DNA of 64,000 bases, taken from Wurfbainia villosa (taxonomy: Eukaryota > Streptophyta > Magnoliopsida > Zingiberales > Zingiberaceae). Shown here piece after piece: positions 9,647 through 20,660 of this stretch (within the stretch, counting starts at the first letter, position 1; every line of letters starts with the position of its first letter). The stretch lies in contig CM046000.1 of NCBI GenBank assembly GCA_025175895.1, forward strand, positions 40,026,720 through 40,090,719, written 5' to 3'. The notes under the pieces are model-generated. The model was not told the DNA's origin. It worked only from the letters and a program-made list of their open reading frames with translations, and did not search any database. The position numbers and the translations under genes are program-made.

Positions 9647-10856
9647 TGTTAGGGCAATCTCTTGCCATGATTAGGTTTTGATGTGTGTGGAAAAGGGTTT
9701 AAGTTAGTTTGTAATTGTGATTTGATATGTGCGTTGAAGTCGTGTAGGACTTAGTAATTCGCACATGGAGCCGTGACGAGTTTCACATCTCATGACTCGG
9801 TCCTTGAGTCAGTGAAGGATTGCTTTGCGGAAGCCGTACGCTTGGAGCATCCGAGGGACCGCCGGACGAGAAGCTTGGAGTGAAGCCGGAGAAAGTAGAC
9901 TTCGAGGCAAGAGACGCGAAGGAGCATTGCAGAGCCGTGCGCCTGATGCTGCCGAGGGACGTGGCCGCGAACGAAGAGAACTTCGAAGGCGAGGGACTCC
10001 GAGAGATGAGAGTGAGTGAATGAACCTGGGAAGGGGTAGCTCTTAGGTTAAACTTGGCCATTTGACCAAGTGTCGGATGAGTTTTCCCGACACGCCGACC
10101 GCCATGTCATGCGGCAATGATCGCTTCCGAGTCGATGGTTCGATCGACCGTCTAAGTCAATCAAGTTGATCACCGATCCGACGCGGGCCGATCGATGAGG
10201 ATCGACCGACCGCCAAGGGATGAGAATGATCGATGGCACTGCACGGGCACGTAATGGAGTCGACTCATTGAGGACTCGATCGATCGAGCATCGATCCGAT
10301 CGATGGTGCCATCACCGATCGATGCCAATACCGTTGGATGGAATCCAACGTGGAAAGCGGCCGTTATTGGGCAACGGCTACAGGACCAGTCGACTGATCG
10401 AGGGCATCAGTCGACTGATCCTGTGTCAACGGGAAGAAACCCTCTTCCTCTATAAAAAGGAAGGGGATGGGGCTTTGGGAGGCTAATGCTTATGCTCTAA
10501 TACTCTCCCAAAGTTCCCTAAAGCTTTCCATCCTCTTACTTGAGCTTATTTCCATTATATTTGTAAGAGGAGTGTTTTTGTGTAAAGAGGTTACCTCCAC
10601 CTAGCTTTGTGCAAAGGAGAGATCTAGTGGATAGATTGCGGAGTGATTCACCGTGGACGAATCGGACCGTGGATTAGCGGCGTAGCCGTGAACCACGTTA
10701 CATCTCGGTGTTTGTATTATTTGTTTATCTTTTGATTTGTTTTTATTTATATTTGCATATTCCACTTGCGCTAACATTTTGTAGACGAGCAAAATACGAC
10801 ATCCAACGAATGAGGGCTATTCACCCCCCTCTAGCCAGCCGTTTCGATCCCCAACA
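9647..10856 (+). repeat. 3' LTR of element G
   Basis: This 1210-bp LTR has ends TGTTAGGGCAA and GATCCCCAACA. It starts directly after the PPT. Around 10080-10330 it has GATCGATC-rich sequence where relatives carry CAGTCGACTG copies, and two good palindrome copies remain at about 10386-10425. A TATA-like box lies at 10451-10458. The ORFs on both strands at 9783-10061 are LTR sequence and recur in the G2, H and S3 LTRs. Confidence 0.9.
10451..10458 (+). promoter_or_regulatory. TATA-like box in G 3' LTR
   Basis: TATAAAAA follows CTTCCTC and sits downstream of the palindrome region and about 400 bp before the LTR end, the expected U3/R position. Equivalent boxes lie in the G 5' LTR (2980-2987), both H LTRs (35548-35555 and 39674-39681, minus strand), both C LTRs (34302-34309 and 46853-46860, minus), S2 (19963-19970, minus), S3 (25513-25520, minus) and both B LTRs (28824-28830 and 49774-49780). 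Confidence 0.6.
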
Positions 10857-12262
10857 GAGAAATGATTATGTTTAAGTAAATTATGATAGGGGGAGAGAGA
10901 GTTTCATGGATTAAGGGGGAGTTGCATGTTGCTATATCATGTTTATGTTTACATGCTTTCTTACCTTAGAAATTTTTATCAAAAGTTTTTACCTAACTTA
11001 AACGGATTGCCACACATCAAAAAGGGGATATTGTTAGGGCAATCTCTTGCCATGATTAGGTTTTGATGTGTGTGGCAAAGGGTTTAAGTTAGTTTGTTAT
11101 GTTGATTTGATATGCGCGTTGAAGTCGTGCAGGACTTAGTAATTCGCACATGGAGCCGTGGCGAGTTTCACATCTCATGACTCAGTCCTTGAGTCGGTGA
11201 AGGATGGCTTTGCAGAAGATGTGCCTTGGAGCATCCGAGGGACCGCCGGACGAGAAGCTTGGAGTGAAGCCGGAGGAAGTAGACTTCGAGGCAAGAGACG
11301 CGAAGGAGCATTGTAGAGCCGTGCGCCTGATGCTGCCGAGGGACATGGCCGCGAACGAAGAGAACTTCGAAGGCGAGGGACTCCGAGGGATGAGAGTGAG
11401 CGAATGTAACCCGGGAAGGGGTAGCTCTTAGGTGAAACTTGACATTTGGCTAAGTATCGGATGGGATTTCCCGACACCAGTCGACTGCCATGGAATGGCA
11501 GTCGACTGCTCTGAGTCGAACGTGGTTCGACTGGTATTCGACTGAGTGTTTTGAGGCCAGCAGTCGACTGCCATATGTGGGCAGTCGACTGCCAAGACCA
11601 TCAGTCGACTGCTGAAGGCAGCAGTCGACTGGTCGAAAGGGTTTGGCCACAGAACCGCTCGTAGCCGACTGGGCAGTCGACTATGAAGGCAGCAGTCGAC
11701 TGATGAGGTCCATCAGTTGAATGCCAAGTGTCCCGTTGGACTACAACAGTCGGGATCCGACGTGTTCGGAGACTGTTGTAGTGGCGGCAGTCGACTGCCA
11801 AGGGCAGCAGTCGACTGATGGCGGCCAACGGGAAGATAAGCCTCCTCTCTCTAAAAAGAGAGGGTGTGGAGCTTTGGGGGGCTAATGCTCTTACTCCAAA
11901 CGACCATCCAAGTGCCCCACAAGCTTTAAACTCTTCTTACTTGCTTTTACTCCATTCTTATTATAAGAAGAGTGATCTTGATTGTAAAGGTTACCTCCAC
12001 CTAGCTTGGTGCAAAGGAGAGACCAATAGTGATTGGCTTTGGAGGAGTGATTCACCTCGGACGAATCGGGATCGTGGATTAGCGGCGTAGACGTGAACCA
12101 CGTTACATCTTGCGTTAGCATTTTGATTATTGTCTTGTATATTTACTTGTCTTGTCTTATTATATTCCGCTTGTGCTAACCTTTTGTAGACGAGTAAATT
12201 ACGACATCCATCGATTGAGGGCTATTCACCCCCCTCTAGCTGACCGTTTCGATCCCCCAACA
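10857..12262 (+). mobile_element. Element G2: 3' tail and 3' LTR of a G relative
   Basis: Bases 10857-11031 repeat the end of the G 3' noncoding region (compare 9461-9646), including the AAAAGGGGATAT polypurine tract. A second complete LTR follows at 11032-12262 (1231 bp, TGTTAGGGCAA to CCCCCAACA). The simplest reading is that G was inserted in the 3' tail of G2, whose 5' part is off the left edge. The G2 LTR has the richest palindrome cluster in the window. Its TATA-like box is weak (CTCTAAAAAGAG near 11850). Confidence 0.85.
11478..11817. repeat. Cluster of nine CAGTCGACTG palindromes in G2 LTR
   Basis: I count nine exact copies of the 10-bp self-complementary word CAGTCGACTG in 340 bp, plus decayed copies (GTTCGACTGG, CAGTCGACTA). 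Flanking bases often extend the symmetry, for example CATCAGTCGACTG and GCAGTCGACTGC. The cluster lies upstream of the predicted transcription start, where Sireviruses are known to carry palindromic repeats. They may bind regulatory proteins or form hairpins; neither is shown by the sequence. Confidence 0.88.
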
Positions 12263-12879
12263 ATCTTGATGAATGATTGGGTTGGAATCCTCCCCTCCTT
12301 TTATAGAGTTTGACCTCTGAATAAGTCTCCTCATCTTTTGGAAGAGATCATGAGGTGGTACCAAATTTTATTGCGAAGTAGTCGCGTCAAACATTATCCG
12401 TTTTAACCTAGCATAAAAGGTTGATTCGTCGCCATCAGTCGACTGATGAGCATCAGTCGACTGCTAGCCTGACCACTTCCCTGCAATAAGAGGTTATTAT
12501 GGAAAATGGTAAATGTGACAGTTTCTGACCGTCCGATCTCGACCTAGACCTTCCACAGAAAGTCTTCGTCGGATCGCCGCCTACGGTCGTCCCCGTACAT
12601 AGGACACGACCTTACCATCTCTCACTCATACGAGCTTACCTCTTGGTCCTTTAAGATCTATCGCTTTGCTTTTGGTCTTCCACCTAGGTTCTTCGACTCC
12701 CATGAAGTTCCCTCAGTGTTGCCCGACCACTATAGCTCCCTCTGGGTGTCGCTGACCTTCGGCTTAGCTTAGCCTTTCTGCATACTTGAATTTAGCTCGT
12801 GAGACAACAATGTAAACTTAACTTTGTCTTTGCCATAATCAAAACATAGGTTTGATTAACTGGTGCCCCTACACCAACA
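12263..12879 (-). mobile_element. K: LTR fragment related to the C family
   Basis: This resembles the outer part of the C-family LTR, including CCGTCCGATCTCGACCTAGACC, GTGTCGCTGACCTTCGGC and TAATCAAAAC, and ends ACACCAACA, so on the minus strand the LTR start is TGTTGGTG. It is clearly diverged from C and S2. Its left part is missing because G2 is inserted at 12262/12263, and it is itself inserted in the J 3' LTR at 12879/12880. A solo LTR and a full element cannot be told apart here. Confidence 0.7.
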
Positions 12880-13675
12880 CATCAGTCAACTGATACTGTA
12901 GTTGACGCTATCCAATGGCTTCTGACGAGCCAGATCCACATTCATCACTGGCCAACGGGACTCTGATCAGTCAACTGATTGAGTAACCAATTGAGTGCTC
13001 CAAGCGATCACTCAACTGGAGAACCTTCTATGTCGATGTCCATTTATAGCGATCGGTCATTGGGTATAGCAATGATCGATGGTGGTCGATCAACGATTGC
13101 CAAACCCTAACGATCATTGTTAGCCACGTAACTCACCAACTTCGGTTGAGTGGCGATCGATCGATAAAGCATCACGATCGATACACTTCAAGTATGATTA
13201 AATCATACTTGAATTAACCCCTATATCTAGACTTAATCTTATAATTCTTCCTTCAGCCTTGCGCCTCCAGGATTCCTTTGAGTCCGCGACTCCTTTATCC
13301 TTGCGCTTGCTTCCAAGAGCTTCCCTCGGTTTCGTCATATCTTGGGTTTCTCTTTTGCCAAAGGATCGCTTGGTCTTTATGCCGCCAAGACTACATGGTT
13401 GTACTTACGCTGCCAAGACCTTGCCTTTGGTCTTCCTTTGTCAAGGTCCGCTTGGACTTTATGTCGCCAAGACTACATGCTTGGACTTATGCCGCTAATA
13501 CCTTTCCTTGGACTTCTCTTGCCAAGATCACACTTGGACTTTCCTTCACCAAGTCTTCATACTTGGATTTCCCTGTCACTTAACACATCTCAATTAAATC
13601 ACAATTAATGCCTAACTACAAATGATTATCCAAACATCAAAAGACATAAATGCTTGGGGTATTATTGCACCAACA
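12880..13675 (-). repeat. 3' LTR of element J, truncated
   Basis: This matches the corresponding part of the J 5' LTR (about 21087-21827), with the GCCAAGAC/TTGGACTT degenerate repeats at 13370-13570 and the end TATTGCACCAACA. Palindrome copies here have mostly decayed to GATCGATCGATA-type sequence. K cuts off the outer part. Confidence 0.85.
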
Positions 13676-14750
13676 ATCTCTCCCTTTTTGATGTTTGACA
13701 ATCATTTAAGTTAGGTCTTGAAATATGCTCAGAAATAAACATTAATCATCATATATCAATATGAATTCTAACTTAAATTTCTCTTCTCCACCTTCGATAT
13801 ACATCAAAAAGGGAAGGTCTAAAAGAAAATAATTTATGCATGAGTAAAGTTTGGGTATGTCTTGAAATAATGTATAAGATAGAAATAAGGCTCCCCCTTT
13901 ATCCAAGACATGTTTCATGATGTGTAAACAACATGTCGAGAAAAGAATAATATGAAAATATGTCCTAACTTTGCACCAACAATAAACATGATATAGTCTT
14001 AGGGAATGAAAGGTTAATGTATCATAGAACTCCCCCTAAATCAATGCATCAAACAGTCCTATACCCTCTTAATAACTTGGATTATAACACCATAGGGTTA
14101 GGACATTTAGGATTACGCTTAAGATGATAGAACATGACTGAAACTACACAAATATAGTGTGGTAGTCGACTGATTACTGAAGCAGTCGACTGACAATCCT
14201 GAAATGCCAATTTCAACCTTTTCAGCCCAACTTCAGAAATGCGCCAAAAATTTAAGAAATATAAAAAAATCACGAAATATTTTGGACACATTTCTGAAAC
14301 CATTTTCAAGGAAAAATAATTTAAAAAAAATATGTTTTCCAAATTTCGAAAATGATACAATTTTGAGAACTAGCAAAAACATTAATGAATTTTCAATACT
14401 TGGTGCCACTTTTGCTTGTCAAGTGAAAACTGTTTTTCAAAATATAATAAACATAGTTTAAAATATATTTTGTTTGACATTTTCAATCATGTTCTTATAA
14501 CTATATGCACATCAATTGTACATAATCCTTCCTAATGATTGGTCCAATGAAGGATTAATGTCTCTAGATGATATTTTGGTTCATAGTAATGCATCATAAC
14601 AAGCATAATGAACCAAATGCATCTTCCTAATATCTCACATATTATCTAAGTGGCTCAATACAAAAATCATGATTTCTTAGGTATTTTGTGAGATGCTTAA
14701 AGGTATAGTCCTAGATTTTCTATAGGATCATGCAAACCTAGACCTCTATT
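13676..14750 (-). other. J 3' noncoding region with polypurine tracts
   Basis: The complement of 13676-13689 reads AAAAAGGGAGAGAT and abuts the LTR as PPT. Further GGGGGAG-like motifs occur on the minus strand near 13895 and 14033. The rest is AT-rich with no supported gene. A single CAGTCGACTG copy lies near 14182, and the stretch just after pol (14620-14740) resembles the C and H tails. Confidence 0.75.
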
Positions 14751-17700
14751 CTACAAAGCACATTCTAAGTTCTCTCTTAAGTGATGAATAATCCTCTTGG
14801 GGAGAGCCTTGGTGAATATGTCGGCTAGATTGGACTTGGATTCTATGTAATTGAGTTCAATGTCTCCCTTTGCCACATGATCTCTAATGAAGTGATGCTT
14901 CACTTCAATCTGCTTAGTCCTAGAGTGATCTACCGATTTTTTGGTAAAATTTATGGTACTCACATTATCACAATAGACTTTAATGTTGAAGTATTGTAGC
15001 TTATAATCCTCTAATGTGTGTCTCATTTAAAGTAATTGAGCTACACAATCACCCATAGTCACATACTCGACCTCGGTGATGGATAAAGCAACCCAAGGTT
15101 GCTTCCTACTACTCTAAGTCACAAAAGAGGATCCAAAAAATTGGCATCCATCACTAGTACTCTTCCTATCCAACTTGCAACCTGCATAGTCGGAATCGGT
15201 GAACCCAACTAAATCAAAAGATTTTGTCCTAGGGTACCAAAGTCCTACATTTAATGTGCCTTTGATATATCTTAAAATTCTCTTAACGACCACTAAATGA
15301 AACTCTTTGGCACATGATTGGTACCTAGCACACATACCTACTGTAAATAATATATCGGGTCTACTAGCGGTTAGATATAATAAGCTACCAATCATATTCC
15401 TATAAAGTTTGAGGTCAATTCATTTTCCTTCATGATCATTATCTATTTTTGTATTAGTTGTCATTGGAGTTGAAACTACCTTAGCGTTTTCCAAACCAAA
15501 TTTCTTAATCATTTCTTTAGAATATTTGGTTTGGTATGCATAAATTCCTTCATTTTTTTGTTTTACTTGTAAATCTAGGAAGAAATTTAGTTCTCCAACT
15601 AAACTCATTTCAAACTCATTTTCTATATTTTTGATGAAATCTTGAAGGAGTTCATCATTTGTTGACTCAAAAATAATGTCATCTACGTATACTTGGGCCA
15701 CAAAGATATCTTGAAGTAGTTTGATCTACTTGACCCCTTCTAAACCCCTTAGAAACTAAGAAAGATGACAATCTTTCATACAAATCCCGGGGAGCTTGTT
15801 TTAACTCGTATAAAGCTTTTCTAAGTTTGTATACATGGTTTGGATAGTCTATACTCTCAAACTCGGGAGGTTGCTCTACATATACTTCTTTCTTAATGAA
15901 CTCGTTTAGGAATGCCGCTTTTACATCCATTTGATGAAGTTTAAAACCCATGTAAGAGCTATATTCTAATAGGATTCTAATGGACTCTAACATAGTAATC
16001 GGGGCATAAGTTTCATCATAATCAAGTCCTTCAACTCGATTGAAGCCCCTATCAACTAACCTTGCCTTATTCCTAGTTATATTACCTTGATCATCTAATT
16101 TGTTCCTAAAGACCCATCTTATAGTAATGATGGTGCTATCATTGGGCGTAGGGACTAGCTCACATACTTGACTCCTTTCAAATTGAGCCAATTCATCTTG
16201 CATTGCTATGATCCAATCCGGATCAAGTAATGCATCATTGATTGATTTGGGCTCAATTTGGGAGATAAGAGCTATTTGACTAGTGGGAGTTCTATGGAAG
16301 GACCTAGTTCTAACACCTTGAGATAATTCTCCTACAATTTGGTCAAGAGGAAGATTTTGATTATTCCTTAATGTTCTAGGAGGTGTATTAAATTGATTTT
16401 GATCTTGGTTATCCTCAATCCTCCTTTCATCATCAGAATCTCTTCTTACTCCCCCTTGATTATTACTCACTAATCCTCCCCCTTGATCATTACCCCTAAG
16501 GTCAAGTCTTGAAATTTTTGGGTAATATCTTGATTTTTGTCATTGATATCATTATCAATGGGGGATTTCCTAGGATAGGTGTTAGAGGTCTCATCAAATT
16601 GAACATTTGAAGACTCCTCAACTATTTGGGTCATTTTGTTATAGACTCTATACCCTCTACTAGTGGATGAATATCCAACTAGGATTCCCTCATCCGCTTT
16701 GGACTCAAATTTTCCTAAATTTTTCTTGGTATTTAAGATATAATCTTTGCATCCAAAGACTTTAAAGTAGTGAATTGTTGGAATTGTGTCATTCCATAAT
16801 TCAAATGGAGTTTTACCTAAAATCCTATGGATTTGGACTCTATTTTGGATATAAAAAGCGGTATTAATCGTTTCCGCCCACAAGTAGCTAGGTAATGAAT
16901 ATGCATTAAGCATAGTCTTAGCCTCTTTTTGTAGGACACAATTTCTCCTTTCCACCACCCCATTTTATTGGGTGTTCTAGGCCAAGAGAATTCATGCTTG
17001 TACCCTTATTCTAAGCAAAATTTGGAGAAATTAGAATTCTCAAATTCTCCACCATGATCACTACGGATCTGGTTGATTTTGAGATTTCTTTCATTCTCTA
17101 CTCTTTTTCTAAAACCTATGATTATTTTTAGGGTATTGTCTTTATGCTTCATGAAATACACCCAAGTATATCTAGAAAAATCATCTACGATAACTAAGCA
17201 ATATTTACTACCATTCAAAGAAGGAGTACAATGACAATCAAATAAATCTAAATAAATAAGCTCTAAAGGTAAGGAAGTGCTAGTTAAGGTTTTACCCTTG
17301 TGTGTTGACTTTGATTGTTTTTCTTCTTGGCATGCATCACACATCTTATCTTTGATGTATTTTAATTTTGGCAATCCCTTCACTAGCTCCAATTTAGCTA
17401 CCTTGGCTATGTTCTTCATGTTGATATGCCCTAATCTTCTATGTCATAGCCAACTTTCTTCTTCTTTTGCCATAAGACACTTAGTGGAAATGTTAGAAGC
17501 ATATGATAAATCAACATAGTAAATATTGGATTTTCTATATCCTTCTAACATGTAATCATTCAATTTCTTGTGTCTTATAAGGCATTTTGTAGAGTTAAAT
17601 TCAACTTTAAAATTTGCATCACATAATTGTCTAACACTAAGCAAGTTGAATTTCATATTTTTGACTAAAAATACTTTATGAATAGTAAGACTTGGGGATA

Positions 17701-17842
17701 CCTCAATTGTGCCTTGTCCTAGAATTTTAAGTTTAGCACTATTTCCAAATGACACGGTCCCCTTGCTAAGGTGGTTGATTGTGATAAATTTGTTCACATC
17801 ACCGATTATGTGTCTTGAGCAACCACTATCAACAATCCACAT
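14751..17842 (-). pseudogene. pol: J pol: protease, integrase, RT, RNase H (broken)
   Basis: Fragments appear in order on the minus strand. The protease comes first, with WIVDSGCSRHI just inside 17842. The GAG-pre-integrase region follows (NLLSVRQLCD, then CDACQEEK as part of the zinc motif). The integrase core has VIVDDFSRYTWVYF and RSDHGGEFE, giving part of the D,D-35-E triad. Then come the RT (RWVFRNKLDDQGN, QMDVKAAFLNEF, YVDDIIFES) and RNase H (SDYAGCKLDRKS, SRTKQIEVKHHFIRDH, NLADIFTKALP). At least six stops or frameshifts split it, near 17430, 16970, 15710, 15410, 15100 and 15027. The YVDD active-site word survives. The product would have been a polyprotein for reverse transcription and integration. 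Confidence 0.88.
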
Positions 17843-17965
17843 GCTTGGTCCTTCTACCTAAACAACATGAAAAACACAATCCTTAGGCACCCAAATTTTT
17901 GGACCAATAGCATTAACAACATAACTCTTGGGAATCCTTGCCTTTTTACCTTTGTTCCTAAGGGT

Positions 17966-19484
17966 TCATTTTCTACTAATGAGGGAGGTAAAAGCTACTT
18001 CCTTTTCCTTAGGTCTATATCCTATTCCAGTCTTGTTGTAAATAACCCTTTGGTCCTTAAGTATCATGTCTAGGTATTTTGAGCCATTTGTAAATTTCTC
18101 TAAGCATGCTCTTAATTCACTTATTTCTTTTTTAAGTTCATCATTTTCATCCTTAAGTGAACATGCATCATTACAAGAAAGTTCTACATTCCTAATTTCC
18201 TTGATTTCTACTTTCAAATCCTTAATCCTAGATTTTGATTTATTTAAAGAATTTTGAAGATATGCAATGGTTTTATAAAGTAATTCTATACTAGGGGAGT
18301 CTTTTACCTCATCGTCACTAGAGGATGATTCGTCACTTGAGGATGATGATGATGACTCCTCACTTGAGCTTCCAGCTTGATCTTCCAAAGCCATGAATGC
18401 TAGGTTGGGTGTGACATGGCAAATTTTCTCCTCATCGGATGAACCTTCTAGGCTTTGTGTGTCCCAAGTTTAGGCTACCATGGCCTCCTTCTTCTTCTTC
18501 TCCTTCTTGTCCTTCTTCTTCTTTTCCTTTTCCTCCTTTTTCTTTAGCTCCGGGCAATTTGGCTTGATGTGCCCCTTTTTGTTGCAACCATAGCAAGTAA
18601 CATTAGGAGTAGAAATTGAACTACTAGAAGATTTATCTTTTGACGATTGGAACATCCTCCTCACATCCTTCTTGGTGAGCTTCCTTGATCTCCCACCAAA
18701 TCTCTTCACATAGTGAGCCACCTCACTAGCCGATAGCTCCTCATCACCACTTGAAGATTCTTCCTTCAACTCGGATGATGAAGAGAATTCCTTCTTCTCC
18801 TTATTCTTCTTGTCCTTCTTACCAACAAAAAGAGCTACACCTTTCTCTTTCGAAGAAGTGTTAGCTTGCTTATGCAACTCAAATTCACAAAATAGTTCAT
18901 CTATCTTAACTAAGGAGAGGTCTCTAGAGACTTTATACTCATCGACCATTGATGCCCATAAAGTTGTTCTAGGGAAAACTTTAAGGACATATCTTACAAG
19001 GTCTCGATTTTTGACCTTCTCGCCTATTACATGTAGTCCGTTGACTACCTCCTTGAAACGACCATGCATTTGGCTCACAGTCTCATTGGTCTTCATGTTG
19101 AAACTTTGGAGTTGACCTATCAAAAGGTCCCTCTTTGCTCTTCTTGTCTCATTTGACCCTTCATTTAGTTCAATGAGCTTCTCCCAAAGATCCTTTGCGG
19201 ATTCGAAGGGTCCTACTTTACTTAGTTGTTCTTTAGACAAACCACATTGAAGTGTGGTTGTTGCTTTGGCATTGGCTTGTGCTTTCTTCTCCATCTCCCT
19301 AGTCCAATCCTTGGTTGGTATAGACGCTCCGAATTCATCAACCGACTTCTCGAACTCATCTATAATGCTAAACCAATTATCAATATCATTCATAAGGTAG
19401 TATTCCATCCTACCTTTCCAATATCCAAAGTCATTGCTGTCGAAGAATGGAGGCCTCGCCGTGCTGTATCCCTCTTGAAATGTT
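17966..19484 (-). pseudogene. gag: J gag (broken; split by S2 after codon 2)
   Basis: The original start is the ATG at 20606-20604; only about two codons precede the S2 insertion, and coding resumes at 19484 with FQEGYSTARPPFF. The N-terminal copia Gag region reads FGYWKGRMEYYL, then KDLWEKLIELNEG and MHGRFKEVVNGL. A CCHC knuckle, CYGCNKKGHIKPNC, follows, and then a Lys-rich run ending at a TAA (18470-18472). The same reading continues with a Ser-rich acidic tract and a coiled coil (KDENDELKKEISELRACLEKF) to a stop at 17966. It has the same architecture as G gag but belongs to a pol-bearing element. The ORF start inside S2 is an artefact of the insertion. Confidence 0.85.
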
Positions 19485-20599
19485 TGTTGGATCGAAGCGG
19501 ATCGCAAGAGGGGGGGGGGTGAATAGCGATAAACCTTTTTTTTCTTTTCAAAATCATTTCAAAACACTTATACGCAGTGGAAATGTAAATGTAAAGTAAA
19601 AGAGACAAGGGAATTTTACTTGGTTCGTAGCCTTCGGTTACTACTCCAAGGCCCTAGTGGTCCTTGACCACATACGGAGGGAAAAAACACTAAAGAACTC
19701 CTCCTCGTTAGAGGTAGGAGTTAATCGATACAAATGAAGCACAAATCTTAAGGCAGAGGGACACTCCCCCTCTCCTCGTTATGATAAAAGCTCTGAGAAT
19801 TGAAAGTAATTAACTGAAATAAAAACTTAAACCGACGTAATAAAATGAAAACAATTAAAACCTAGACGTCGGAGAAGAAGCACTTCGTTGTCGGAAAGTT
19901 GTAGCTTGGCGGAGGCTTTTGGAAGCTTAGAATTGATGAAGAAACCCTAGGATAGGCCCTCCTTTTATAGCCTTTGAGCCCCTTTTCGAGAGGAACCCTA
20001 GCCAATCACATTTGAGCACCACTCCCCTTGAAATGAGGTGATAAGCCTTGACTCCTCGAAGCTGATCCTTGACCACCAGTCGACTGATGGCCATCATCAG
20101 TCGACTGATGGCAGCATCAGTCGAATGCTGACCTCAGGCAGTCGACTGTTGGACGACAGTCGAGTCCTCCAAGCTGGCAGTCGACTGATGCTAGCTGCAA
20201 GGCAAAGTTAGCTTAACAAAAACATTATTTCGACGACCTCCGACCGTCCGATCTCGACCTAGACCACCTATAGGATGTCTTTGGTCGGATCTACGCTTAA
20301 GATCATCCCCGTAAAGAGGATACGACCTCACTTACTCTCGCACACACACGAGCTTACCTCGATACTTACTGTGTCACTTTCGCTTCCGGCCTTCCACTCG
20401 ATTCCTTCGGCTCCCTCCGAAGTCACTCGAGTGTCGCCCGACCACCGCGGCTTCCTCCGGGTGTCGCTAGCCTTTAGCTCTAGCTATAGCAATTTTCTGC
20501 ACACTCGATTCATCTCGTGAGATAACGACATGAGCTTAACTTTATATCGTTTGCTATAATCAAAACTCAGGTTCGACTTAGGTGCCTACTGCACCAACA
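19485..20599 (-). mobile_element. S2: solo LTR of the C family in J gag
   Basis: This 1115-bp sequence runs from TGTTGGATCGAAG to TGCACCAACA and is close to both C LTRs (same length as the C 5' LTR). Flanks are ATGTT (19480-19484) and ATGTC (20600-20604), a 5-bp TSD with one difference. Precise removal restores the J gag start. There is no internal sequence, so it is a solo LTR from recombination between two LTRs. A palindrome CATCAGTCGACTGATG lies at 20095-20110 and a TATA-like box at 19963-19970. Confidence 0.88.
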
Positions 20600-20660
20600 A
20601 TGTCATCGTGCTCCGATTGATTGTTAGATCTTACGATGCGATCCGGGCTCTAATACCATT
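20600..20660 (-). other. J leader with primer-binding site
   Basis: The complement of 20647-20658 is TGGTATTAGAGC, one change from the initiator Met-tRNA PBS. The leader reaches the gag ATG at 20606. Confidence 0.85.

Larger units (their letters stand above)
2852..10856 (+). mobile_element. Element G: gag-only (pol-less) LTR retrotransposon
   Basis: The visible parts are the 3' part of a 5' LTR (2852-3384), a PBS (3387-3398), a leader split by solo LTR S1, a 576-codon gag, about 1.25 kb of 3' noncoding DNA with repeated polypurine motifs, and a full 3' LTR (9647-10856). There is no protease, integrase, RT or RNase H anywhere between gag and the 3' LTR. The 3' noncoding part resembles the 3' UTR of J and C, as if pol had been lost cleanly from a Sirevirus-like parent. 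H is a second copy with the same design, so this is a family and not a single deletion. The 5' end lies left of the window because F is inserted in the 5' LTR. Confidence 0.85.

Noticed and set aside
11478..11817. CRISPR-like repeat and spacer pattern
   Set aside because: Spacing is irregular, the repeat is 10 bp and palindromic, there are no cas genes, and the context is a plant LTR.
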